Assembly (NCBI GenBank): GCA_964565665.1
Contig: CAZMFZ010000106.1
Coordinates: forward strand, 1 to 13,161
Length of the DNA stretch: 13,161 bases
From: CAZMFZ01 sp964565665
GTDB taxonomy: Bacteria > Bacteroidota > Bacteroidia > Cytophagales > UBA9547
Direction of reading: 5' to 3'
The notes beneath the pieces are model-generated. The model ran no database searches. It was not told the origin of the DNA and worked only from the letters and a program-made list of their open reading frames with translations. Shown piece by piece: positions 1 through 7,471 of this stretch. A program made the position numbers and the translations under genes. Position 1 is the stretch's first letter, and each line of letters opens with the position of its first letter.

Positions 1-79
1 GATTTTAGATTAATTTTTTAAAATAGCAATTTTATACCTAAAAAATCGTCAGGATAAGTTCAATCTACCACTCATTTAC

Positions 80-103
80 AAGTTTTTGGCAATGCCAAAA
101 CTT
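80..103 (-). terminator. Hairpin downstream of the GAF gene, possible terminator
   Basis: An imperfect inverted repeat lies 17 bases beyond the stop codon of the minus-strand GAF gene. The core TTGGCA-A-TGCCAA is perfect, and the arms extend through T/A runs to AAG/CTT with one bulged T. There is no long U-tract after the stem on the minus strand, so intrinsic termination is plausible but unproven. A second TTTTTGGC copy lies next to the stop codon at 113-120. Confidence 0.35.
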
Positions 104-119
104 TCTACTCAATTTTTGG

Positions 120-1385
120 CTAATGATTTAAAGATTTCAACTCATTAATTTCAGATAAATACTTATTTTCTTTTCTAATCATTTCTTCCTGGGTGGCCTC
201 TAGTTCTTCTAAATTTTGCCTCATTTCTTCTTCTTGAGAATGTAATTGATTTGCATATTGCTGCGACTGCTCCAACAGCATTTTAGTAGCTTCTTGGGTT
301 CTGCTATTAGTGATGATAGAACAAATAATTTCACCTAATTTTTCAACAAATTCAATCTCAAAGCCTTCTAATTTTCTAAAAAAAGCCATTTCTATTACCC
401 CTTCTGTTCGCAGGTTATTCTTGATGGGTACAAGTAAAATACAAGTTGGATTCGCGTGTCCTAAGCCTGAAGTTATGGTTATATAATCTTCAGGTATATT
501 TGATAAATAAATAGATTCATTTTCCAAATAACATTGACCTAACAGCCCTTCCCCAAAAGCAATAACCTTGTTCAAATGTTTCTTTCTATCATAAGCATAA
601 GAAGATACAAGTTCCAATTGCTTATTGTCTTCATCGACCACAAAAAGGCTTGCCTGATTGCCATTCACGTACTTCACCAATTTTTGCAATAATTGATCAC
701 AGATCATAGCAAATTCCTTCTCAGATCTAAGTAAGGTGGAAAATTCGGAAAGCCCGTTGATTTGCCAGTTTCTTCGTTCTTCTTGATTCCTTACCTTCTG
801 AATTTCTTCTAATGTTTGTTTTAGCTCCCTTTCAGAATCTTCAGATTTTATTTTCTCCGACTCAACTTCATTTATCAATTTTTGATTGTTTTCTTCTGCT
901 CTTTTATTTGCATACTGCAATAATAATAGGGAACCAACTATACAAATCAGACTTATGAAAACACTAATAAATTCGACTAATGGACTAGTAGCAAACTTAT
1001 AGTCAAGGCTAATTTCACATATTGCATTGATATAATTAAAAAAAAGTAGTTGAAGTACCCCTATGGCAGAGGTAAGTATAACCATAATCTGTTCTTTATA
1101 GCTAAATAGGATAAACGGAACGGCCATAAAACTAAATGACAATACGTGCAGCCCTATTACGGGTACCTGACCCGCAGGTGTCAGAAAAGCACCGTATGTA
1201 TTGGAACATAAAACGGGAACGATGGATAATATAAAACGGGAAGTAAAAAAATACTTATGCTTATTTAGGAATATAGCTGCCACACAAGTAAACATTCCTG
1301 CAAATGGAATGAATATAATTGGCATGAAAAAAAAATAACTTATTACGCTAAAACTAAACGCTACAAAAAATAACACACAAGCCAT
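120..1385 (-). CDS. Six-TM membrane protein with GAF domain and coiled coils
   Basis: Probable signal-sensing or scaffold protein of the inner membrane; its ligand and output are unknown. About six hydrophobic segments occupy residues 2-20, 22-40, 49-67, 74-95, 98-117 and 134-157. A charged coiled coil follows (160-205), then a GAF domain (about 220-362, with FGEGLLGQ at 277-284 and a LLVPI strand at 317-321). The C-terminal coiled coil (366-421) includes EEEMRQNLEELEATQEEM, a pattern I recall from many Bacteroidota sensor proteins, where it often precedes PAS or output domains. No histidine-kinase, GGDEF or phosphatase motif is present. The start is the only ATG available, but the frame stays open to a TGA at 1449-1451 and the upstream codons read KIAVRLTNQ, which looks like genuine family sequence. 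The N terminus may therefore be truncated or misplaced. The gene seems to be transcribed alone; the next minus-strand gene upstream ends at 1869. Confidence 0.8.
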   Translation of the reverse strand: MACVLFFVAFSFSVISYFFFMPIIFIPFAGMFTCVAAIFLNKHKYFFTSRFILSIVPVLCSNTYGAFLTPAGQVPVIGLHVLSFSFMAVPFILFSYKEQIMVILTSAIGVLQLLFFNYINAICEISLDYKFATSPLVEFISVFISLICIVGSLLLLQYANKRAEENNQKLINEVESEKIKSEDSERELKQTLEEIQKVRNQEERRNWQINGLSEFSTLLRSEKEFAMICDQLLQKLVKYVNGNQASLFVVDEDNKQLELVSSYAYDRKKHLNKVIAFGEGLLGQCYLENESIYLSNIPEDYITITSGLGHANPTCILLVPIKNNLRTEGVIEMAFFRKLEGFEIEFVEKLGEIICSIITNSRTQEATKMLLEQSQQYANQLHSQEEEMRQNLEELEATQEEMIRKENKYLSEINELKSLNH

Positions 1386-1868
1386 TTGGTTGGTAAGGCG
1401 TACAGCTATTTTATCGCTTCCCGATATGGTATAATAGCGATTGAATTTTCAATGAAGACTGGCTTATACGAGCACAAATTACAATAGTCACTTACTTCAT
1501 AAACTAAATAATAAAAAAAAGAAAAAAAAGTACACAATTAAAGGTGGAAGGGTGGATAAATATTTTTTGTAACTTTTCAAGGCAAGTTCCAAATCAGCTT
1601 TGGCTTTCTGAGCCAAACCCAATGACGAATACATAAGCACGGCAATCAGCAATACGGGCTTCATAACGCTATTGAAGGTGTAAAATTTGGTTAACTATCG
1701 TGAACAGAAACATAATGGATAATTGGTATTTCATAATAACACTCTAAATATGAGAATTGAAACAACCATGCCAAAAAACTGCTTTATTAAGCTCTTTTTT
1801 TCTCTGGGTATCAATCAATATAGCTTTGCTCAAGCCTTTAGGTTGTTGAATGCATTGTGACAATAGAA
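1386..1868. other. 483-base gap with possible gene remnants
   Basis: This stretch between two minus-strand genes has no gene of normal size. It holds the codons continuing upstream in frame from the GAF gene (1386-1448), the minus-strand micro-ORF at 1497-1664, and a plus-strand 36-codon ORF at 1750-1860 whose N-terminal part (MPKNCFIKLFFSLG, then SFAQA) resembles a signal peptide followed at once by a stop. Long A/T runs occur at 1512-1529 and 1795-1802. Two signal-peptide-like starts without a following protein suggest decayed genes, but chance is not excluded. I see no RNA gene or convincing promoter. Confidence 0.4.
1497..1664 (-). CDS. Micro-ORF with signal-peptide-like N terminus (55 aa), possible truncated gene
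   Basis: Not recognised. Translation starts MKPVLLIAVLMYSSLGLAQ, which has the charge, hydrophobic core and A-x-A-like end of a Sec signal peptide (cleavage expected near residue 19). An amphipathic, lysine-rich stretch follows (KAKADLELALKSYKKYL) that resembles the first helices of a TPR-like periplasmic protein. After about residue 37 the frame enters an A/T homopolymer region and reads STLPP and then a run of Phe and Leu, which is unlike a normal protein end. The likely explanation is the 5' fragment of a secreted-protein gene whose remainder was lost. A genuine small secreted peptide or a chance ORF remain possible. Confidence 0.3.
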   Translation of the reverse strand: MKPVLLIAVLMYSSLGLAQKAKADLELALKSYKKYLSTLPPLIVYFFFFFLLFSL

Positions 1869-4592
1869 CTAGCTCAACCTAGTCTTGCCGTATTCCAATA
1901 TGTTATCAATAAAATCATACGGTTTGTAGCCATTAATTGCCGCTTGATGAAATATACAAGTAGCGGGTGTCATTCCGGGTAGAGAGTTGATTTCAATTAT
2001 AATAGTTTCAACATTTCCATCTTCAAATATTCTCACAAAAGCATCAATTCGGCAATACCCTTCTACATTCAATCTTTTGGCTACATTAAATAATGTATCT
2101 CGTACTTTGGCACAGATAACTAGTTGGGTATCAGGGTGTTTTGAAAAACGTGCAGGGGTGATGTTTTGCCCTTCACCAGCCAAGAATTTTTCTTCTAGCG
2201 ATAATATTTCACCTGAGGCCAAAGTTTCAGAAGGCTCAAATATCTCGTAGCTAATATCTCCATTTGGGAGTCTATGTGTAAGCATTCCACCCGTAATTTC
2301 AAGAAAATGTATAGCCACCTTTCTTTCAATCAACTCTTCAATCAAAAACACAACTTTTCTTGGAAATTCTTCATGGTATTTCAAATGAAGAATTTCAGCC
2401 TCAATGGCGAGAAACTGTGGTTGATTGCGAAACATCATCTCAGCAAATGCTTCTAACTCTGCTCTGTTATTGAGTTTTTTTACTGCAGAGCTGCATCCAT
2501 CATCATGTGGCTTAGCAATGATGGGATAATGAAAATCTTGCTCCACAGTTTCTAAAATCACATTTTTATTTCCTTGCCAATCCTCTTTTTCAATCAATCG
2601 GTGTTTGGCAACCAAGAAACCAGCTTTTTCCAGTATTTCATTGGTTGTGAATTTATTAATGGTTGTGGACGAACTTTCTACATTTGAACCATTAAATGGC
2701 AAATTATATTTGTTAAATAAACTTTGCAATTCTCCATCTTCACCTGGTCTGCCATGCAGTGCAATAAATACTTCTTTGTAGCTTGATGCCAATTCATCAA
2801 AGCTTATTTTTTTTGCTTTCAATATAGATTTTGAGGCATATTTCTCTCTGATTTCTTTGGTTTCTTCTAGAATTTGGGAAATTATTTCATGCACACCTTC
2901 ATTCTTCAATACTTTTTCCCTAATGTCGTCTGCATTGTCTTTCAGCATAATATTTACGGGCAATTCGTAAAACTCATACTCCCCTACTTTTGGAAAATCT
3001 ACTCCGTTGGGCAAAGTCAAAAAGATAGGTGTAGGCTCATATTTAGTAGATGAAGCCAATTTTTCATATACATTCCTGCCGCTTTCTACTGAAATATGCC
3101 TTTCGGTAGAATATCCGCCCATAATAACGGCAATTTTTATCTTTTCAATTGGGTTGCTAGCCAAGTCTGCAATATGTAAATCCAATTCATATAGCATCTT
3201 TTCAAGTCGGTGTACATCTTTGCCCGTCTTCATTCGTTCCGATAAAGAGGTGCGAATAATATAAGTTAAGAACTGTGAAGGATTCAAACCAATTTCAGCA
3301 GCTTGATGAAAAAAGAACGAAGAAGGCATCATGCCCGAAGTGGTGTTGGGGTCGTTGAGATAAATGCGACCATCATCGGCAAAAAAACCATCTAACCGAG
3401 CATACACATTAAATTTCAATGCTTTAAAAAGCTTTTCACTTTCTTCTCTTATGTGTTGAATAAACGGCAAAGGCAAGTCAATTGGCGTTATTTTTCTAGT
3501 GATACCTTGTAAATATTTGGCTCTGTAGTCAAATATTTCTTTGCCTTTCAAAATTTGGGTAGGAGGCAAAGCAATAGCATTTCCGGCTTCGTCTTGAATT
3601 ACAATGCAGGAAAATTCAAGTCCTTTTATGAATTTCTCAACCAAAAAGCCCGATTCTGAATTTATACTTTCAAGAATGATAGTTTTATGACCGTTTTGAA
3701 AATGCTCATCTATAAATGTCAATAGCTCTGAAGGGCTTGAAATTTGCTTCCCACCAGCTCCTTTTGTTAAAGGAGATTTAGCCACCACTGGCAAGCCAAC
3801 ACCTATTCTTATATCGCACAAATTACTTACAAATTCATGTTTCTTTTGGGCAGTAAGTGCTTGCCAATCAGCCTTGTGCAATTCTTCAATAAACAGGCTT
3901 TTTGATACTGATTTGATGAAAAGCGCTATATCCTTTTCATTTACAATGCTCACCCCAATAGAAGAACCTTGATTTGGCGCTTTGATTACCAAAGGAAGTT
4001 CAAGTGTAGCTATCAAATCTTCGAATAAAATTGATTTTTCATCAAGAGATAACTTTGTCCATTCCGCAGCAGTAATGTACTGGTAATCAGGCACATCAAA
4101 TCCAGCCATTTGCATAAATTCTTTTTGAGCCAATTTGTTTACCCCAATAGCTGAGGGCAAAATTCCGCAACCTGTGTAGGCTATATTATACCATTCTAAT
4201 AAACCCTGAATATTGCCGTCTTCTCCAAAAGGGCCGTGCAAAGCCAAAAAAGCCATATCAAATAGCTCAGGAAATTGATAAGGTTCTACCCTTTTGCCTA
4301 CCTTTAATATTAGGGTATTAATTTGTTCATTATCAAGGTTTTGTAAGCTTTCAATATAGATTTGAAATTTCTTTTCTTCTAAAGGATAAAACTCGGCAGG
4401 TGGGAAAAAATCTCTGATTGTACCTTTATAAATATATTGCCAATCGATATGTATAAAATGGCCAAGGCTATCTACAAAAATGGGAATGGGTTCGAAAAGT
4501 TGTTTGTTGAGGTTGTCATAAACAGTTCGCCCTCCTGCAAATGAAATTTCACGTTCCCTCGATTGTCCGCCAAAGAATATACCAATACGCAT
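1869..4592 (-). CDS. ddl: Tandem (double) D-alanine-D-alanine ligase, 907 aa
   Basis: Cytosolic ATP-grasp ligase expected to join two D-alanines for peptidoglycan precursors. It is more than twice the usual Ddl length (about 300-370 aa) because two Ddl-like units are fused, about residues 1-480 and 484-907. Unit 1 has GGQSREREIS (8-17), LHGPFGEDG (118-126), KAPNQGSSIGVS (204-215), FDYRAKY (354-360) and Arg399/Asp401, but reads NDPNTTSGMM where Ddl normally has E-x-N-T-x-PGM (Asp414, Asn416). Unit 2 has GGYSTERHIS (492-501), LHGRPGEDG (612-620), Arg848/Asp850 and the canonical EINSLPGMT (867-875), but its ATP/omega loop reads KPHDDGCSSAVK and the FDYxxKY tyrosine is missing (EKFLAGEGQ). Unit 1 also carries about 80 extra residues (roughly 230-310). 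The start at 4592 was chosen because MRIGIFFGG is the usual Ddl beginning; an in-frame ATG at 4745 would overlap xerD and add 51 unrelated residues. xerD lies 115 bases upstream on the same strand. Confidence 0.9.
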   Translation of the reverse strand: MRIGIFFGGQSREREISFAGGRTVYDNLNKQLFEPIPIFVDSLGHFIHIDWQYIYKGTIRDFFPPAEFYPLEEKKFQIYIESLQNLDNEQINTLILKVGKRVEPYQFPELFDMAFLALHGPFGEDGNIQGLLEWYNIAYTGCGILPSAIGVNKLAQKEFMQMAGFDVPDYQYITAAEWTKLSLDEKSILFEDLIATLELPLVIKAPNQGSSIGVSIVNEKDIALFIKSVSKSLFIEELHKADWQALTAQKKHEFVSNLCDIRIGVGLPVVAKSPLTKGAGGKQISSPSELLTFIDEHFQNGHKTIILESINSESGFLVEKFIKGLEFSCIVIQDEAGNAIALPPTQILKGKEIFDYRAKYLQGITRKITPIDLPLPFIQHIREESEKLFKALKFNVYARLDGFFADDGRIYLNDPNTTSGMMPSSFFFHQAAEIGLNPSQFLTYIIRTSLSERMKTGKDVHRLEKMLYELDLHIADLASNPIEKIKIAVIMGGYSTERHISVESGRNVYEKLASSTKYEPTPIFLTLPNGVDFPKVGEYEFYELPVNIMLKDNADDIREKVLKNEGVHEIISQILEETKEIREKYASKSILKAKKISFDELASSYKEVFIALHGRPGEDGELQSLFNKYNLPFNGSNVESSSTTINKFTTNEILEKAGFLVAKHRLIEKEDWQGNKNVILETVEQDFHYPIIAKPHDDGCSSAVKKLNNRAELEAFAEMMFRNQPQFLAIEAEILHLKYHEEFPRKVVFLIEELIERKVAIHFLEITGGMLTHRLPNGDISYEIFEPSETLASGEILSLEEKFLAGEGQNITPARFSKHPDTQLVICAKVRDTLFNVAKRLNVEGYCRIDAFVRIFEDGNVETIIIEINSLPGMTPATCIFHQAAINGYKPYDFIDNILEYGKTRLS
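3758..3775. repeat. Palindromic element inside ddl (encodes SPLTKGAGG)
   Basis: Perfect 7-bp inverted repeat CTCCTTT / AAAGGAG with loop TGTT, within the extra segment of Ddl unit 1 and coding in frame for residues 273-281, SPLTKGAGG. The peptide and stem resemble short dispersed palindromes (SPLTKG-type) that I recall reading through genes in cyanobacteria and Bacteroidota. Family membership cannot be shown from one copy. Confidence 0.4.
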
Positions 4593-4611
4593 TGTTTTTT
4601 CTATATTAAAT

Positions 4612-4635
4612 CTGTTTGTAAAACTGTTTGTAAAA
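4612..4635. repeat. Two tandem 12-bp repeats in the ddl leader
   Basis: CTGTTTGTAAAA occurs twice head to tail, followed by a partial third unit (CT). It lies 20 bases upstream of the chosen ddl start, in the xerD-ddl spacer. It may be simple slippage; no regulatory function is evident. Confidence 0.6.
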
Positions 4636-4707
4636 CTATAAATAATTTCAATGCCAACCCTTATCTCATGTTTTTGATGCTCTAAAAGCCTCAAATATGA
4701 GGGAAAT

Positions 4708-5625
4708 TTAGAAGGGTATATCTTTTGCTCTAGGATGAAAATCAAACATGATTTGTCTCAAATACTCTCGGTCGAGATGGGTGTAGATTTCTGTAGTTGT
4801 AATCGATTCATGCCCAAGCATTTCCTGCACGGCTCTCAAATCAGCACCGCCTTCCACCAAATGTGTAGCAAATGAATGCCTGAAAGTATGAGGCGATACT
4901 TTTTTCTTAATTCCAGCCAAAGCCACTAGTTTTTTTATTAACAGAAATATCATTACCCTGCTTAGCTTTTCCCCTCTTCTATTGAGAAAAACATAGTTTT
5001 CAAATCCTTTCTTTATGAGGATAGATTTACCTCTAATTTCTCTCAAATACACAACTAAAAACTGCAAAGCTTCTGAGCCAATAGGCACCAATCGCTCTTT
5101 GTTTCCTTTGCCTATTACTTTCAAAAAACCAATGTCTATCAGCAAGTTAGCCAACTTTAGTTCAACCAATTCTGAAACTCGCAAACCTGAACTGTACAGC
5201 ACTTCAATAATCGTTTTATTGCGGTAGCCTTCATCGGAAGAAACATCAATGGAATTCAGTAAAACATCTATTTCTTCGATACTTAATAAATCTGGTAGTT
5301 TTCTACCTAATTTTGGAGATTCGAGCAACTCAGTCGGGTCAGTAGTAATTACTCTTTCATAACTCAAATACTTATAAAAAGCCTTGATTCCCGATAATAT
5401 TCTTGCCTGAGAATAAGGCGACATTTCAAGCGTGTTGATGAATACAAAGAAATCTATTAATAGCTGATATTCAACTTGTTGTGGTGTAATTTCAGGGTGA
5501 ATAGGTACAAGATAATTTTTCAATTTCTCAATGTCGCGTACATAAGCCTCTACAGAATTTTCAGACAATGAGCGTTCCAATTGCAAATATTCTTTGAATC
5601 CTTTCGTATGTATATCCCAGCTCAT
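4708..5625 (-). CDS. xerD: Site-specific tyrosine recombinase XerD
   Basis: Cytoplasmic recombinase that, with XerC, resolves chromosome dimers at dif during cell division. The 305-aa length is normal for Xer proteins. The N-terminal SAM-like DNA-binding domain (about 1-90) is followed by the catalytic domain with the full set of residues: Arg149 (SSGLRVSEL), Lys173 (GKGNKERLVP), His246 and Arg249 (SPHTFRHSFATHL), His272 (MLGHESITTTEIYTH) and the nucleophile Tyr281. These sit within two residues of E. coli XerD (R148, K172, H244, R247, H270, Y279). The ATG at 5625 starts the family-typical helix with no N-terminal excess. Its neighbour, a TerB-like gene, is divergent with a 74-base gap. No dif-like site, att site or transposon end is visible nearby, so this is the housekeeping enzyme and not a phage integrase. 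Xer paralogues are common, so XerC cannot be fully excluded. Confidence 0.92.
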   Translation of the reverse strand: MSWDIHTKGFKEYLQLERSLSENSVEAYVRDIEKLKNYLVPIHPEITPQQVEYQLLIDFFVFINTLEMSPYSQARILSGIKAFYKYLSYERVITTDPTELLESPKLGRKLPDLLSIEEIDVLLNSIDVSSDEGYRNKTIIEVLYSSGLRVSELVELKLANLLIDIGFLKVIGKGNKERLVPIGSEALQFLVVYLREIRGKSILIKKGFENYVFLNRRGEKLSRVMIFLLIKKLVALAGIKKKVSPHTFRHSFATHLVEGGADLRAVQEMLGHESITTTEIYTHLDREYLRQIMFDFHPRAKDIPF

Positions 5626-5699
5626 TAATTATGCTTTTCCTTTAGAAATCTAAAATTAATGAGTTGATTTGAACCTTTATTAAACAATCTTTCAACACA

Positions 5700-6089
5700 A
5701 TGGTAAACTCAAAAATTGTAGATGGCTGGAAAGCAGCACATTATGTAGCTTATTTGTATTTGGCTGTAGCCGATGCTGATAATGACACCACAGCCGATGA
5801 AATTGCGATGTCGAAACGCAAAGTAAAATCAGTATTGGATGAATATTATAAAAGTGATGGCGTAAATCACGACAGCATTGTAGAAGAAGTAAGAGAAGAA
5901 TTTAAACATCATATCGACTCTGAAAAAACGGATATGATTAATGCTTTTAATAAGAAATTTAAACTAGAAAATGATGCCCAAAGAGATATCGTCAGCGATT
6001 TGACAGACATAATTGAATCGGACGACCACGTGCAAGCTGCCGAACATTATATGCTCTCTTTTATAAGGGTGGTGCTTTCTAAAAACTAA
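5700..6089 (+). CDS. Small acidic helical protein, TerB-like
   Basis: The 129-residue protein is acidic and predicted to be all-helical, without signal peptide or membrane segment, so probably cytosolic. Two halves resemble the TerB/DjlA-type fold: YLYLAVADADNDTTADEI (residues 18-35) and DIIESDDHVQAAEHYML (103-119). Both show a hydrophobic helix, an Asp-rich turn and a conserved Glu that begins the next helix, the pattern used for metal binding in TerB-like proteins. No specific function follows; tellurite resistance should not be assumed because no other ter gene is present. It is transcribed divergently from xerD and ends in a strong terminator at 6115-6150, so it is probably a single-gene unit. 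Identification as TerB-like rests on pattern recognition only. Confidence 0.75.
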   Translation: MVNSKIVDGWKAAHYVAYLYLAVADADNDTTADEIAMSKRKVKSVLDEYYKSDGVNHDSIVEEVREEFKHHIDSEKTDMINAFNKKFKLENDAQRDIVSDLTDIIESDDHVQAAEHYMLSFIRVVLSKN

Positions 6090-6114
6090 TTGACCCAATA
6101 AAATCATCTCACAA

Positions 6115-6150
6115 AAAAACCTGCAAGGCTCAATTTCCTAGCAGGTTTTT
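6115..6150. terminator. Intrinsic terminator after the TerB-like gene
   Basis: A perfect 10-bp stem AAAAACCTGC / GCAGGTTTTT surrounds a 16-base loop that contains a further AGG/CCT pairing. The right arm ends in a T run continuing as ATTTTT. It lies 25 bases after the TAA of the TerB-like gene and separates that gene from psd. A-rich left and T-rich right flanks would let it work in both directions. Confidence 0.85.
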
Positions 6151-6190
6151 ATTTTTAAATACTATCTTGCGTTCGAAATTTAATCATCAA

Positions 6191-6844
6191 ATGTATTTTC
6201 ACAAAGAAGGCCATTCACTAATTCTAGCTACTGTTGCCATTACTTCCGTTTTCATTGCTTCCTCGTTTTTGGTGGAAATTCCAATGTCTATTTTTTATCC
6301 AATTTTGGGTCTTTGCCTATTTTTCCTGATCATATTTTTACAATTTTTCCGTAATCCTAAGCCTACTATTGTTATAAATTCAAACCAAATAATAGCTCCC
6401 GCTGATGGCAAAGTAGTAGTAATTGAAACAACTGTTGAAAATGAATATTTTAATGATGAAAGAATACAAGTTTCAATTTTCATGTCGCCATTTAATGTAC
6501 ATGTAAATAGAAATCCTATTTCAGGATTGGTAAAATATTTCAAATATCATCCTGGATTATTTTTAGTGGCATGGCATCCCAAGGCCAGTGCGGACAACGA
6601 AAGAACAACTTTAGTTGTTGAAAACGAGGGCGGAACGCAAATTCTTTTTCGTCAAATTGCAGGAGCTTTGGCCAAACGAATAAGATGGTATGTGAAAGAA
6701 GGCGATAGGGTAAGGCAAGGCGAAGAGTTTGGCTTCATCAAATTTGGCTCAAGAGTAGATGTATTTCTGCCAAGTTCTGCAAAAATAGAAGTAAGCCTAA
6801 ACCAAGTAACAAAGGGGGGAGAAACGGTGCTTGCTACACTATAA
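6191..6844 (+). CDS. psd: Phosphatidylserine decarboxylase proenzyme, short GSRVD type
   Basis: Membrane-associated pyruvoyl enzyme that decarboxylates phosphatidylserine to phosphatidylethanolamine. At 217 aa it matches the short subfamily also called archaetidylserine decarboxylase-related. Two hydrophobic segments (10-27 and 34-53) anchor the N terminus; the catalytic part contains APADGKV (69-75), FNVHVNRNPISG (101-112) and KFGSRVDVF (184-192). Self-cleavage is expected between Gly186 and Ser187, with Ser187 becoming the pyruvoyl group of the small alpha chain. The start at 6191 gives MYFHKEGH, the family-typical N terminus; an upstream TTG at 6167 would add eight residues but lies close to the preceding terminator. 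The partner pssA is not in the window. The gene follows a terminator, so its promoter should lie within 6150-6190, where only a weak TATCTTGC box is visible. trpG starts 54 bases downstream and may be cotranscribed. Confidence 0.93.
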   Translation: MYFHKEGHSLILATVAITSVFIASSFLVEIPMSIFYPILGLCLFFLIIFLQFFRNPKPTIVINSNQIIAPADGKVVVIETTVENEYFNDERIQVSIFMSPFNVHVNRNPISGLVKYFKYHPGLFLVAWHPKASADNERTTLVVENEGGTQILFRQIAGALAKRIRWYVKEGDRVRQGEEFGFIKFGSRVDVFLPSSAKIEVSLNQVTKGGETVLATL

Positions 6845-6851
6845 AATTCAG

Positions 6852-6890
6852 TATTCATCAATTAACATTTACTATTCATCATTTCCCATT
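6852..6890. repeat. Short periodic TATTCATCA repeats between psd and trpG
   Basis: TATTCATCA occurs at 6852-6860 and 6873-6881, 21 bases apart, within a run of related 10-11-base words (TAACATTTAC, TTCCCATTAG). This resembles the low-complexity intergenic repeats I recall from Bacteroidota. No stem is formed. Confidence 0.4.
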
Positions 6891-6898
6891 AGGGCAAC

Positions 6899-7459
6899 AT
6901 GAAAATACTAATTCTCGACAATTACGATTCTTTTACATACAATCTTGTTCATATTGTCAGAAAATTGGGCTATAAAGATTTAGACATCATCAGAAACGAT
7001 AAAATGTCTGTGGCTGATGTAGCAAAATACGATAAAATTATCCTTTCTCCTGGGCCTGGCATTCCTGTAGAAGCAGGCATATTAATGGATTTGATTAAAA
7101 CCTATGCCAGTTCAAAACCCATTTTAGGCGTGTGCTTAGGTCACCAAGCTTTGGGCGAAAGCTTCGGGGCTGAATTGTATAATATTCAACAAGTAATTCA
7201 CGGTAAAGCATTGAATACTAAAGTGGTAACAGACGATTATATATTTGAAGGCTTGCCCCAATCATTCAAATCGGGTCGCTATCATTCGTGGGCAGTAAAA
7301 AATTTACCTGCCGATATGGAAGTTACTGCTATTGACGACAGAGGCATTGTGCAAGCTTTGCGACATAAGAAATATGATGTTAGAGGCGTTCAGTTTCATC
7401 CTGAATCTGTAATGACTGAATTTGGCGAGCAATTGCTTTTGAATTGGCTAAAACATTAG
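6899..7459 (+). CDS. trpG: Anthranilate synthase component II (glutamine amidotransferase)
   Basis: Cytosolic class I glutaminase that supplies ammonia to TrpE for making anthranilate from chorismate, the first committed tryptophan step. The 186-aa protein is a complete stand-alone amidotransferase domain. It has LDNYDSFTYNL (6-16), SPGPGIP (50-56), the nucleophile Cys79 in GVCLGHQALGESFG (77-90), HSW (129-131) and the other triad members His167 and Glu169 in GVQFHPES (163-170). The ATG at 6899 gives the typical MKILILDNYDSF start; AGGG five to eight bases upstream could help translation. The sequence alone cannot separate TrpG from PabA, but trpD as the next intact gene favours TrpG, possibly serving both enzymes. 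trpE is not adjacent, unlike the usual trpE-trpG-trpD order. Downstream, 344 bases without an intact gene precede trpD. Confidence 0.9.
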   Translation: MKILILDNYDSFTYNLVHIVRKLGYKDLDIIRNDKMSVADVAKYDKIILSPGPGIPVEAGILMDLIKTYASSKPILGVCLGHQALGESFGAELYNIQQVIHGKALNTKVVTDDYIFEGLPQSFKSGRYHSWAVKNLPADMEVTAIDDRGIVQALRHKKYDVRGVQFHPESVMTEFGEQLLLNWLKH

Positions 7460-7471
7460 ATAATTTTACAA

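Noticed and set aside
4593..4745. In-frame upstream ATG that would extend Ddl by 51 residues
   Set aside because: The extension overlaps the end of xerD, contains the tandem 12-bp repeat and shows no protein-family features. MRIGIFFGG at 4592 is the standard Ddl start.
4708..5625. XerD as an integrase marking a mobile element
   Set aside because: Length and catalytic spacing match housekeeping Xer. No att-like repeats, tRNA or phage genes are nearby.
6167..6190. TTG start for psd giving eight extra residues
   Set aside because: It lies only 16 bases after the terminator stem, and the ATG at 6191 gives the family-typical FHKEGH start.
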